Of a stretch of DNA of 64,000 nt, positions 34,118 to 42,594 are shown one piece after another. Origin of the DNA: Woeseiaceae bacterium (GTDB lineage Bacteria; Pseudomonadota; Gammaproteobacteria; Steroidobacterales; Woeseiaceae); assembly GCA_013042375.1 (NCBI GenBank), contig JABDQH010000075.1, forward strand, positions 1-64,000. The letters run 5' to 3'. The notes below the pieces were generated by a model. That model saw only the letters and a program-made list of their open reading frames with translations, was not told where the DNA came from and made no database searches. The stretch's first letter is position 1, and each line of letters starts with the position of its first letter. The position numbers and the translations under genes were made by a program.

Positions 34118-35248
34118 ATGCGAACCGCGATGAATTCCAGCGTGCACCCGGTCGTCGCCATCCTGGTCCTGTTCCTCACTGCGACCGCCATCGCCATCTG
34201 GGCCTGGGGAACCGGCGTAGCGGCGAGTTTCGGTGGCCCGGCAGAGCTCCGGACGGGGCCGAACGGCCACCACTTCGTGCAGATACAAAACCACCTCGTC
34301 GAGCACGACGCCGACGGTCGCTACCTGAAGACACACGACCTCGAAACGCTCGGTGTCGACGTTATGCTGGGCGGCTTCGATTTCTTCTCCGACGGCGACA
34401 TCCTGCTGCGCCGTGGACCGGATAAACGCTCGTTCCTGGATAACCTGCGTGCCTTTCAGCGGCAAGCGAACCGCAGTGCAACATCGCCCGAGTCGCCTGA
34501 TAGCGGCCTGTTTCGCTGCGACCTCGAGACGCTCGCGTGCACGCGTTTCGGGACACCGGGCGTGGACTTCAAGGCCACGTTCGGCATCTTCATCGATCGC
34601 GCCAAGGGCGAGGTCTACATTAGCGATACGACGCGCCACGTGCTGCGCAAGTACGCGGCCGACGGATACGAACTCGCAGGGCCTGCCGGCAACTTCCAGT
34701 TCCCGAACCAGCTGCTGTTGCACGAGGGCCAGCTGCTCGTTGCGGACACCAACCACCATGTCGTCAGGATAGTCGAGGCGCAAACGGCCGAGTTCGGGCA
34801 GGCGGTCGCGAGCAAGGACGTCGTGCCCCCCGCGGCCAGGCGGGCCGGGCAGACCTGGCCGAGCCATTTCGCGCGCATTGGCGATGAATGGTGGGTCAAC
34901 AACATGAGGACGGGCATGAACGAGGGTGGCCTGTACGCCTTCGATCTCGACTGGAAGTTCCAGCGCCGCATCGAACTCCCGGCGAGCGCCGATCCGATCG
35001 CGCTGCTTGCTGTTGGCGATGAGGTCTGGGTCAGCGACTGGAACGGCGACGTCGTGCGCCGGCTCAACATGGATGGCAAGGCCCTTCGTGACCTGGATTC
35101 GGCCGGCCTCGCAGCGATCCTCGCCACATCGGCGCTCGAGCGACGCAAATCCGAGCTGTACAGCTATGCGGGCATCGCACTCGTCGTACTCGTTTTGCTC
35201 GCCCTGCTGGTGCGGGGATTCGCCGTCGGTATGAATAGAGATTCCTAG
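34118..35248 (+). CDS. Membrane-anchored NHL/beta-propeller-like protein
   Basis: A 376-residue protein with one hydrophobic segment at the N-terminus (VAILVLFLTATAIAIWAWGTG) and one at the C-terminus (YAGIALVVLVLLALLVRGFAVG). Between them are repeated blades of NHL/YncE character: GIFIDRAKGEVYISDTTRHVLRKY, QLLVADTNHHVVRIV, EVWVSDWNGDVVRRLNMDG. The propeller would lie in the periplasm, held by both ends. ATG 34118 and ATG 34130 are both possible; neither has a strong ribosome site. No function can be assigned. Confidence 0.72.
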   Translation: MRTAMNSSVHPVVAILVLFLTATAIAIWAWGTGVAASFGGPAELRTGPNGHHFVQIQNHLVEHDADGRYLKTHDLETLGVDVMLGGFDFFSDGDILLRRGPDKRSFLDNLRAFQRQANRSATSPESPDSGLFRCDLETLACTRFGTPGVDFKATFGIFIDRAKGEVYISDTTRHVLRKYAADGYELAGPAGNFQFPNQLLLHEGQLLVADTNHHVVRIVEAQTAEFGQAVASKDVVPPAARRAGQTWPSHFARIGDEWWVNNMRTGMNEGGLYAFDLDWKFQRRIELPASADPIALLAVGDEVWVSDWNGDVVRRLNMDGKALRDLDSAGLAAILATSALERRKSELYSYAGIALVVLVLLALLVRGFAVGMNRDS

Positions 35249-35258
35249 GCTCATGAAG

Positions 35259-35289
35259 CCCGCGCCGGCGACATCGTCGCCGGCGCGGG
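35259..35289. terminator. Strong hairpin between convergent genes
   Basis: A perfect 14-bp stem (35259-35272 with 35276-35289, GC-only apart from the loop end) around a 3-base ATC loop lies 10 bp after the NHL-like gene and 17 bp from the convergent acidic protein stop. No T-run follows, so it may block transcription or protect 3' ends without being a classical terminator. Confidence 0.55.
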
Positions 35290-35305
35290 TGCATCATAGC
35301 CCGGC

Positions 35306-36022
35306 TCAGACTTCGACCCACTCCTCTTCGGTCGGGCCGTAGGGTTCCGGGTCGAGCTCGCCATCCTCGTCGGCGTCGAAATAGAATTCGCAGGAGCTGC
35401 AGGGCTCGCCTTCTTCCTCGTCGGCGAAGATGTCTTCCCATTCGAATTCGTCCTCCCACTCGGACTCTTCGTCGTTGTAGGCGTCCTCTTCGGCTTCGTC
35501 GAAGTCTTCTTCGTCGCTTTCGCTGGACGCGTGGTCGATGAGATTGCCGTGGTTGTCTCGGCAGCGCTTGTCTGACGCGACCGTCTCCGCGAGATCGTTC
35601 CAGGCGACGGCATTGCCGGATTTCAAGAAGCGCGATCGCGTGTCTCCGCCCAAGGCGGCGGTGATGGTGAAGCCGCCGTGCGCGAATGGCAGGGTGACTC
35701 CCCAAATCTTGAGCGGCTCGCTCCGGACCGTAATTGCCGCGCACTGTCCAATGTCGTTGCAGGCAGGAAAATGGACGGGTAGGCCTTCCAGTCGGAAGTA
35801 AGTGACAAGGTCGTCCTGCAGCGCATGGCCCTGGTCGCTAAAATAAAGCCAGTTGGATGCGGCGTCCAGGAAGCCCCATGCATCGCGCGCCAGGTTCGAT
35901 TCGACATCGATTTCGTAATCGTATCCGGGGGTTCGCTGTGTTCCGGAATAGTCATTCGCGCATGCCAGTGCGGCGGCCGGGCTGCTGAGCAGGGCGGCCG
36001 CGAGAAGTAAAGGGAATCGCAT
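35306..36022 (-). CDS. Secreted acidic protein with Asp/Glu-rich tail
   Basis: A 238-residue protein. A signal peptide (LLLAAALLSSPAAALA) is followed by a folded part of about 140 residues with several Cys (ACANDYSGT, FPACNDIGQCAAI). From residue ~165 the chain is extremely acidic (SSESDEEDFDEAEEDAYNDE and onward), and it ends with CSSCEFYFDADEDGELDPE, whose DADEDGELD looks like a calcium-binding loop. Its ATG overlaps the stop of the upstream gene by one base (TGATG). Unknown function; calcium or cation binding is a reasonable guess. Confidence 0.72.
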   Translation of the reverse strand: MRFPLLLAAALLSSPAAALACANDYSGTQRTPGYDYEIDVESNLARDAWGFLDAASNWLYFSDQGHALQDDLVTYFRLEGLPVHFPACNDIGQCAAITVRSEPLKIWGVTLPFAHGGFTITAALGGDTRSRFLKSGNAVAWNDLAETVASDKRCRDNHGNLIDHASSESDEEDFDEAEEDAYNDEESEWEDEFEWEDIFADEEEGEPCSSCEFYFDADEDGELDPEPYGPTEEEWVEV

Positions 36023-36807
36023 CAGAAACCCTCCCCGGTCAGTTCGAGGCGCTTCTGCATGAGATACTCAATGCTGGCGTTGACCTGCCGGTCCAGGCGC
36101 GCGCGGTCTGTGACGCCGTGCCGATCGAGGATTATCTCCTGCTCCGTGAGGTAGGCCCCGTCGTTGACGCCGAGCAGGTACGCGGTCTTCAGCCAGACAT
36201 AGGCTCTCTCAGCCGTTTTGCGATCGAGTTTGCCGTTCGCGTCGATACCCTCACCACGGGACACGCCAGAGAAGTTGGCGGCCATGTGATACGCGTATGG
36301 GTCCTTCGTCATAACGAAGGCCCGCAGGGCCCATTCCCTGGCCTCCTTGAAGTCCTTTCCGCCGATCTTGCTGGCAAGAACGATGGCGGCCTCGCCATCG
36401 AACTTCGCGATGGCTTTCAGTTCCTCGATCGAGTAATCCTCGTACTCGTGCAGAGCCACGGGCCCGGGTCTGCAATTGCCGTCGTCGTCGCAGCGCTCGC
36501 GGACGACGAATTTGACGATCTCACCGAAGCTGCGGTCTGAAACCGCCCGGTCGCCGAGGTACGGATCCGGCAGGTCGTCTTCGACATAGGCGTCGTCCGC
36601 CCATAGGGTCCATTCGTCTTCGGGTGCTGATGCGGCGGGCGGCTGCGCGACGGGTTTACGGGTCTCGGCTGCGATTGCCGGGTCAGCGTTCTCGGCCCGG
36701 GGCGGCGGTTCGCCGACCCCGGGTCCGGCGAAGCGGTAGAACAGGGCGATGCCGAGCGCCAGTGCCAGGGCGCCCGAGACGGGTGTCACGATCCTTCGTG
36801 GTTTCAT
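36022..36807 (-). CDS. Membrane-anchored protein with Sel1-like C-terminal region
   Basis: A 261-residue protein with GGAGGG before ATG 36807. An N-terminal signal anchor (SGALALALGIALFYRFAG) precedes a Pro/Ala-rich linker and a domain containing GKDFKEAREWALRAFVMTKDPYA and KTAERAYVWLKTAYLLGVNDGA, which resemble helical Sel1/TPR units. The pair CDDDGNC is notable. It is translationally coupled to the acidic secreted protein, so both probably act together in the periplasm. No family name can be given. Confidence 0.68.
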   Translation of the reverse strand: MKPRRIVTPVSGALALALGIALFYRFAGPGVGEPPPRAENADPAIAAETRKPVAQPPAASAPEDEWTLWADDAYVEDDLPDPYLGDRAVSDRSFGEIVKFVVRERCDDDGNCRPGPVALHEYEDYSIEELKAIAKFDGEAAIVLASKIGGKDFKEAREWALRAFVMTKDPYAYHMAANFSGVSRGEGIDANGKLDRKTAERAYVWLKTAYLLGVNDGAYLTEQEIILDRHGVTDRARLDRQVNASIEYLMQKRLELTGEGF

Positions 36808-36976
36808 TGTGGGTCCCTCCTTGTGTGGAGTGCCCATCGTCGTGCCTGCTACAAAAGGTCAGCAATACCCAAATACTGCCATAAGATGCCGAAACAGATA
36901 AATCTGTGGAAAACAACACCGAAAGACCGGGGCGTGCATCGCCCCCGGGCAGAACGCCAGGAACTGCGTGGCGCGC

Positions 36977-38857
36977 TCAGTTGGTGAGATCGAGCCCCAC
37001 GATGGCGGGGTCGTGGTCGGACGCGCGGTACGGCGTGCTGTCGTCGAACAGCCCCGCATCGCGCCCGAACTCGAGGTTGTAGTCGTAGATCGGCGGCTCG
37101 TCGGTGTTGATATGCCACTCGATCGCACCCGTGACCTGCGTGGCGAGTCCGGGAGTCGCGATCGCGTAGTCGTACGCGCCCGACATGCCCTCGAACACGA
37201 ACGAGTAGGGGTTCGGCGTGCCGTCCAGCAGGTTGGTCAGGCCGCCGCTCCGGAACACCTCGATCGGGTCTTCGCGGTTGTAGGCATTCATGTCGCCGAT
37301 GATCAGGTAGTCGTCGTCGCCGCTCCCGGTCGGGTCGGTCGCAACCCAGTCGACGAGCGCCGATGCTGCGTTGACGCGCGTCAGGTTGCAGTTGCCCTGG
37401 CCGTCGCCGATGTTAGGGTCGCCGTCGGCGTTACAGTCTGATCCCTTGGACTTGAGGTGATTGACGACGACGGACAAGCGCGCCCCGGTTGCATCAACCT
37501 CGAAGGCCTGCGCGAGTGCCGGCCGGTTGCGGTCGTCGTTGAAGCGCGAGTCGACGCTGCGGTCGAGCAGCGCGTAAGCGCCCACGGGGCTCACCCTGGT
37601 GACCCGGTAGATGATGCCCGCCTTGATGACGTCGTCGTGAATCGTGCCCGTGTCGATATAAGCGAAGTCAGCAGATCCGCTGCGCGCGTTCATGGCGTTG
37701 ACCAGCGCGCTCAGCGAATCGCTGGCGTTGTTTTCCAGCTCGGTCAGGCCAAGGATATCGGCGCCGGAGTCCACGAGCGCCGTCACGGTTTTCGCGAGCT
37801 GCCGGTCGTATTCCGTGCTGCTGTCCGCGCCACGACATCCGTCGTTGCCGTCGGGACCGCAGATGGAGGCACCGGTGTCGATCGTCGTGAAGAAATTAAG
37901 CACGTTGAACGCGCCGACCCGCAAGCTACCGCCGAGCGCCGGCGCGCCGGGGCGCGGGTTGACGGACACAAATGACGGGTCTGTCGTGGGCATGACGCGC
38001 CAGGCCTCGTCGCCGTCGCCGCCGGAGCCGCGCGAGAATCGCAGGTTGCCGGTCAGCCCGGCGAGCGTGTCGCCGAGACGAATCGAGTAGCCCGCCGCCG
38101 TGCCCGCGTTGAGGTAGTGAACGTCATCGGGATTCTGCTCGGTCAGGCCGTCGTCGAGCACGATCGAGCGCCGTGCCACGAGGTCCCGGTACGCGTCGTA
38201 AGCGTCAACGCCGGGGGCATTGTCGTTGGTGAACTGGTACAGGCGTCCGCCCTCGGAAAGCGTCACTTCGCCAAAGCGCTCGAGGTTGCGCAGGCGCGTC
38301 ACGCTGAGCGTGTCCGGGAACTCGACGAGCATGCCCTCGTAGCGTTCGAGATTGGCGAGCGGGTCGCCGTCGCTGTTCGTAATCGTGCCCGTCGCGGGCA
38401 GCTCAACGGGCGTTGCCGCGATCGATCCCGTTCCCGTGACGGTGACCGTGTTCGCGTTGATCTGCGTCTCGCCGAAATATTCGGCGACGGTCCCGCTGAC
38501 CTCGACCCTGTCGCCGACGTCGACGTCAACGGCCGGGCTGGTGCCGTCAAAGACAAAAACACCATCCGAGGTTGCGGCATTGCCGTCCGCGGAGTCCTGC
38601 ACGTAGAAGCCGCGCAGGTTCCTGCGGTCGTCGGCATCGTTGTTCTGGAAATCGCCCGTGACGACGCCCGCGATGCTCACGGATTGCCCGTCGAACGGGC
38701 TGGCATTGCCGGTGCCCTGCAGGGCACCGATCGACTGCGGACCCGAGGACGGCGGGGGCGGATTACTCGAGCCCCCGTTGCCGCCGCCACCGCCACCGCC
38801 ACTGCCTCCGCAGGCCGCCGCGGCGCTCGCCGCAATAATCAGGATCAGAATACGCAT
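36977..38857 (-). CDS. ExeM/NucH-type secreted endonuclease lipoprotein
   Basis: A 626-residue protein. A signal with lipobox-like ASAAAAC leads to a Gly/Pro-rich linker. An OB-fold/YhcR-like region follows (~45-310: IAGVVTGDFQNNDADDRRNLRGFYVQD in pieces). The endonuclease/exonuclease/phosphatase domain (~320-626) has RVGAFNVLNFFTT, ILGLTELENN, VVNHLKSKGSDC, IIGDMNAYNREDP and a terminal RASDHDPAIVGLDL carrying the catalytic Asp/His pair. It hydrolyses extracellular DNA, for nutrients or biofilm release. The 169-bp gap on its 3' side holds nothing recognised. Confidence 0.9.
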   Translation of the reverse strand: MRILILIIAASAAAACGGSGGGGGGGNGGSSNPPPPSSGPQSIGALQGTGNASPFDGQSVSIAGVVTGDFQNNDADDRRNLRGFYVQDSADGNAATSDGVFVFDGTSPAVDVDVGDRVEVSGTVAEYFGETQINANTVTVTGTGSIAATPVELPATGTITNSDGDPLANLERYEGMLVEFPDTLSVTRLRNLERFGEVTLSEGGRLYQFTNDNAPGVDAYDAYRDLVARRSIVLDDGLTEQNPDDVHYLNAGTAAGYSIRLGDTLAGLTGNLRFSRGSGGDGDEAWRVMPTTDPSFVSVNPRPGAPALGGSLRVGAFNVLNFFTTIDTGASICGPDGNDGCRGADSSTEYDRQLAKTVTALVDSGADILGLTELENNASDSLSALVNAMNARSGSADFAYIDTGTIHDDVIKAGIIYRVTRVSPVGAYALLDRSVDSRFNDDRNRPALAQAFEVDATGARLSVVVNHLKSKGSDCNADGDPNIGDGQGNCNLTRVNAASALVDWVATDPTGSGDDDYLIIGDMNAYNREDPIEVFRSGGLTNLLDGTPNPYSFVFEGMSGAYDYAIATPGLATQVTGAIEWHINTDEPPIYDYNLEFGRDAGLFDDSTPYRASDHDPAIVGLDLTN

Positions 38858-38877
38858 GCGCGCATTCTAAGGGTTCG

Positions 38878-39576
38878 CTACGCGAGATTGAACAGGAGAA
38901 ACTCGGCGTCCGCATGCGCTGTGATCGTTACTTGCTCGTTGCCGCGGATCTGTACGCCGTCGCCGGCGCCCAGCGCCTCACCGTTGACGTCGATGCTGCC
39001 CGCCACGACCTGCACGAAAATGCGCCGTGCGGCAACGTCGTCGATCGATACCTCGTGCCCCCGCTCGAGGATGCTGGCATACAGCTCGACATCCTGGTGA
39101 ATCGTCAGCGAACCGTCGCGGCCGTCGCGCGAGGCGATCAGGCGCAGCGTGTTGAGCTTGTCCTCGCGCGCGAACGGCGTCTGCTCGTAACCGGGTTCGA
39201 GGTTCTTCGCCTCGGGCAGGATCCAGATCTGCAGCAGGTGCAGCTCCTCGTCCTGCGACGGGTTGAATTCGCTGTGCAGCACGCCGGTGCCCGCCGTCAT
39301 GCGCTGTACCTCGCCGGCGCGAATCATGGTGCCGTTACCCATGCTGTCCTTGTGCTCGATCGCGCCGCTGATGATGTAGGTCAGGATCTCCATGTCCCGA
39401 TGCGGGTGCATCCCGAACCCCTGGCCCGGCGCGACGCGGTCCTCGTTGATGACGCGCAGGTCACCGAAGTGGATGCGCGCCGGGTCGTAGTAGTCGGCAA
39501 AGGAAAACGTGTGCCTGGCCTTGAGCCAGCCGTGATCGGCCTTGCCGCGACTGTCGGACTGAATGATCTCGAGCAT
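38878..39576 (-). CDS. Pirin family protein (YhaK/YhhW-like bicupin)
   Basis: A 232-residue bicupin. The N-terminal KARHTFSFADYYDPARIHFG and the metal ligands in GMHPHRDMEILTYII and GTGVLHSEFNPS (His, His, His, Glu) are complete. Members act as quercetinases or redox-sensing proteins. GAGGAG precedes ATG 39576. It follows the azoreductase gene by 17 bp; the pair is a common quinone/electrophile-stress unit and is probably controlled by the divergent LysR regulator. Confidence 0.92.
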   Translation of the reverse strand: MLEIIQSDSRGKADHGWLKARHTFSFADYYDPARIHFGDLRVINEDRVAPGQGFGMHPHRDMEILTYIISGAIEHKDSMGNGTMIRAGEVQRMTAGTGVLHSEFNPSQDEELHLLQIWILPEAKNLEPGYEQTPFAREDKLNTLRLIASRDGRDGSLTIHQDVELYASILERGHEVSIDDVAARRIFVQVVAGSIDVNGEALGAGDGVQIRGNEQVTITAHADAEFLLFNLA

Positions 39577-39593
39577 TGGAATCTCCTCGTTGT

Positions 39594-40217
39594 TCAGGCA
39601 GCGCGCGGCCCCAGGTGCACGAGTTCGGCGATGCGCGCGCGCGCTGCATCGAGCGCCTCGTGATTGCCGCGATCTGCGCCCCTGGCGCCGATGAACTCGA
39701 TATCGGTGATACCGACGAAGCCGAGTACGTGACGCAGGTAGGGAGTGGCAAAATCGACGGGGCTGCCGACCGGCACGCCGCCGGACGGCACTACGACGTA
39801 GGTCTTCCTGTCGGCCAGCAGTCCCTCGACACCGTCTTTGGTGTAGCGGAACGTCAGGCGTGCCCGCGCGATCATATCGACCCAGGCTTTTAGCGACGCC
39901 GGGATCGAGAAATTGTAGATCGGTGTGCCGATGACGAGGACGTCGGCAGCGGCCAGCTCGGCGACGAGTTGATCGGACAAGGCGAGCTTGTCGCGCTGCT
40001 CGTCGTCGCGCTCTTCCTCGGGCGTGTTATTGGCTGCTACCCATTCCTCGTCCACGAACGGCAGGCCCGTCGCCACGTTTCGCCGGGTGACGTGCACGTC
40101 GTTGTGACGTTCCTGCAGCGCTGCGATCAGGTCGCCCACCAGTTGCCGGCTCATCGACGAGGCGCCGCGCGCGCTGGCGTTGATATGCAGGATATTCAGA
40201 GGATCTTTCTCACTCAT
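39594..40217 (-). CDS. azoR: FMN-dependent NADH-azoreductase
   Basis: A 207-residue flavodoxin-fold enzyme. ILHINASARGASSMSRQLV binds FMN phosphate. IGTPIYNFSIPASLKAWVDMIARARLTFRYTKDG is the AzoR core, and VPSGGVPVG and LGFVGITDIEFIGARG are further conserved parts. It reduces quinones and azo compounds with NADH by two electrons. ATG 40217 (MSEKDPL) is chosen because the earlier in-frame ATG lies in the operator region. It is the first gene of the azoR-pirin unit. Confidence 0.9.
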   Translation of the reverse strand: MSEKDPLNILHINASARGASSMSRQLVGDLIAALQERHNDVHVTRRNVATGLPFVDEEWVAANNTPEEERDDEQRDKLALSDQLVAELAAADVLVIGTPIYNFSIPASLKAWVDMIARARLTFRYTKDGVEGLLADRKTYVVVPSGGVPVGSPVDFATPYLRHVLGFVGITDIEFIGARGADRGNHEALDAARARIAELVHLGPRAA

Positions 40218-40260
40218 GGTGCTGTGCTCCGGAGGCAGCTTTATTAACGATCGGGAGAGC

Positions 40261-40329
40261 ATATTGGTCGTATATTGGTAAATAAACATTGATTTAGGAA
40301 CAATATTGTTCGCAAAATAGCAACAATAT
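40261..40329. promoter_or_regulatory. LysR operator region with ATATTG repeats
   Basis: ATATTGGT occurs twice at an 11-bp period (40261-40268, 40272-40279). A perfect 14-bp palindrome GAACAATATTGTTC spans 40298-40311, and another CAATAT overlaps the lysR start codon (40324-40329). All share the ATATTG core. The cluster fills the 110-bp divergent region and is the probable binding site for the LysR regulator. Confidence 0.55.
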
Positions 40330-41248
40330 GGACCGATTCGAGGATTTACAGGCCTTTGTCGCCGTGGTCGAGGCGGGCAGCTTCACAGCCGCAGCACAGC
40401 GGCTCGATGCGGCCAAATCGGTTGTCAGCCGGCGGGTGTCGGCACTCGAGCGACGACTCGGCGTGCAGCTCCTGCATCGCACGACGCGGCGGCTGAGCCT
40501 CACGGATACCGGGCGCAGCTTCTACGAGGAAAGCGCCCGCATCCTTGCCGACCTCGAGGAAGCCGAGTCAGCGGCGCAGCAGGAGCATGGCGAGCTGCGG
40601 GGCGCGTTGCGCGTCGCATTGCCGCTGTCGTTCGGCGTCAGGCACATGTGCAAGCCGGTCGCCGCGTTTTCCAAGCTCCACCGGGATATCCGCTTCGACC
40701 TGAACCTCAACGATCGTTACGTCGACCTGGTCGAGGAGGGCATGGATCTCGGCATTCGCATCGGGCACCTGCGGGATTCGTCGCTGATCGCGCGCAAGCT
40801 GTTCGACATGCGCAGCATCGTGTGCGCGTCACCGGGCTACCTCAAGAGTCATGGCGAGCCGCGGACGCCTGTCGAACTGGGCGACCACGATTGTCTCGTG
40901 TATTCGAATCTCGCCGACGCCGACACGCTATCATGGAAGGCAGCCAACGGCCGCGAGCGGTCGGTTGCGCTGAACTCGATCATGCGCGCTAATAGTGGTG
41001 ACTTTCTCGCCAACGCGGCAGCGCATGGGATGGGCATCGTAATTCAGCCGACATTTTTGGCATCCGAATCGATTCGCAGGGGAAACCTCGTGCCTGTATT
41101 GACTGACATCGACTGGCCAGCGACACCGGCGCACGCCGTTTATCCGCCGACGCGGCACCTCTCTCACCGGGTACGCGCTTTCATCGACTTCCTGGTCGAG
41201 CGATTTGCGGGCACGCCCCCGTGGGACCGTGACTGCGAGGCCATTTGA
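40328..41248 (+). CDS. LysR-family transcriptional regulator
   Basis: A 306-residue regulator. The N-terminal winged helix (DLQAFVAVVEAGSFTAAAQRLDAAKSVVSRRVSALERRLG in pieces) is canonical, and residues ~90-300 form the co-inducer domain (GALRVALPLSFGVRHMCKPV). The branch looks like CrgA/AaeR-type regulators that commonly sit beside quinone reductases. It is divergent from azoR-pirin. Its stop precedes the SDR gene start by two bases. No Shine-Dalgarno is visible at ATG 40328, and the start lies inside an operator half-site, which suggests autorepression. Confidence 0.9.
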   Translation: MDRFEDLQAFVAVVEAGSFTAAAQRLDAAKSVVSRRVSALERRLGVQLLHRTTRRLSLTDTGRSFYEESARILADLEEAESAAQQEHGELRGALRVALPLSFGVRHMCKPVAAFSKLHRDIRFDLNLNDRYVDLVEEGMDLGIRIGHLRDSSLIARKLFDMRSIVCASPGYLKSHGEPRTPVELGDHDCLVYSNLADADTLSWKAANGRERSVALNSIMRANSGDFLANAAAHGMGIVIQPTFLASESIRRGNLVPVLTDIDWPATPAHAVYPPTRHLSHRVRAFIDFLVERFAGTPPWDRDCEAI

Positions 41249-41250
41249 CC

Positions 41251-42144
41251 ATGCGCGTAGCAATTATCGGCGGCACCGGGTTCGTGGGTTCCTATATCGT
41301 GGACGCGCTCCTCGCACAGGGGCACGAGGTCAGCGTGCTCGTGCGAGCGGGCAGCGAGGGCAAGGTCCGCGGCAGCGACCAGGTGCGCACAGTCACGGGC
41401 GACCTGGATTCCAAAGCCGCACTGAACGAACTCCTGGGCGGACAGGAGGCAGCCATCTACAACGTCGGCCTGTTGCGAGAGTTTCCGCGCAAGGGCATTA
41501 CCTTCGAGGCGACCCAGTACCAGGGTGTCGTCGACACGGTTGCAGCCGCAAAGGCGCAGAAGGTGCCGCGGCTGCTGCTAATGAGCGCCATTGGCGTCAA
41601 GGAGGACGGCACGAAATACCAGTCGACCAAGCGCCGCGCCGAGAAACACGCGCTCGCGTCCGGTCTCGACGTCACCGTCTTGCGGCCGTCCGTCATCTTC
41701 GGCGATCCGCGCGGCACCATGGAGTTTGCGACGCAGCTGCACCGGGACATGGTTGGTCCGCCGCTGCCGGCGGTCGAGTTCACGGGTGTGCGCATGTCGC
41801 CGGTCGCTGTCACCGACGTCGCCGGTGCGTTTGTCGCGGCGCTCGGCGATCCTGCAACGATCGGCGCGACGATCGAGCTCGCCGGACCGGAGGTGCTCGA
41901 ATGGGGCGAGATGGTGCGTCGCATCGCGGCCGCCGTGGGCAGGAAAAAGACCGTGTTGCCGATGCCGTTGGGGCTGATGCGCCTCGGCGCCACGTTGTTC
42001 GACTGGCTGCCGTTCTACCCGGTGACGCGTGACCAGCTGACGATGCTCGCGGAGGGCAACACGGGAACCCCCGATGCGCTGCAGGGTCTCATCGGAAGAG
42101 CGGCAAGACCATTTACCGCCGAATCCCTGAGCTACCTGAGCTGA
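41251..42144 (+). CDS. NAD(P)-binding atypical SDR (NDUFA9-like) protein
   Basis: A 297-residue Rossmann protein: MRVAIIGGTGFVGSYIVDALLAQGHEV binds the dinucleotide. KVPRLLLMSAIGV and TKYQSTKRRAEKHALASGLDVTVLRPSVIFG carry a YxxxK-like pair. The C-terminal part (PVAVTDVAGAFVAALGDP, IELAGPEVLEWGEMV) matches the complex I NDUFA9-like/NmrA branch. Starting at ATG 41251 leaves two bases after the lysR stop; a TTG at 41245 is less likely. It may maintain a quinone- or lipid-related metabolite; the substrate is unknown. Confidence 0.85.
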   Translation: MRVAIIGGTGFVGSYIVDALLAQGHEVSVLVRAGSEGKVRGSDQVRTVTGDLDSKAALNELLGGQEAAIYNVGLLREFPRKGITFEATQYQGVVDTVAAAKAQKVPRLLLMSAIGVKEDGTKYQSTKRRAEKHALASGLDVTVLRPSVIFGDPRGTMEFATQLHRDMVGPPLPAVEFTGVRMSPVAVTDVAGAFVAALGDPATIGATIELAGPEVLEWGEMVRRIAAAVGRKKTVLPMPLGLMRLGATLFDWLPFYPVTRDQLTMLAEGNTGTPDALQGLIGRAARPFTAESLSYLS

Positions 42145-42156
42145 TAAACTTCCGCC

Positions 42157-42537
42157 ATGCACAAGACCATCGCCATTCTTATCGCCACGGCGCTGCTGGC
42201 CGCGAGCACGCCGGCCGAGGCGAAGACCCGGGTCGCCGAGTTCAAGGGCTCGGGTAACACGACGACGGCCATCTTCCGCGTCGACTCACCATGGTTGCTC
42301 GACTGGCGACTTGACGGTGACTATGACCAGCTCGTCGGGCTCGAGATTACCCTGGTCGAGGCGCGCCAGAGCCGTCACATCGGCCGCGTCCTGTACACGA
42401 AGCGGCGCGGCAATGGCGTCAAGATGTTCCACACTGCGGGTTTGTACCAGCTTCGCATCAGTTCGACCCTGGCGCGCTGGACAGTCAGGATCGAACAGCT
42501 CACGCGCGAAGAAGCCGAACTCTACGCACCCAAGTAA
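42157..42537 (+). CDS. Small secreted protein of unknown function
   Basis: A 126-residue protein: signal peptide MHKTIAILIATALLAASTPAEA followed by about 100 residues of beta-rich sequence (FKGSGNTTTAIFRVDSPWLL, LYQLRISSTLARWTVRIEQL). The pattern resembles small domains that bind or sense at the envelope, but no family was recognised. It follows the SDR gene by 12 bp. Confidence 0.65.
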   Translation: MHKTIAILIATALLAASTPAEAKTRVAEFKGSGNTTTAIFRVDSPWLLDWRLDGDYDQLVGLEITLVEARQSRHIGRVLYTKRRGNGVKMFHTAGLYQLRISSTLARWTVRIEQLTREEAELYAPK

Positions 42538-42594
42538 CGTCCCCGGTAACCTCACGGAGTCGCCTGCGCCTGCCGTCTGTGCGATTATCGGCCC

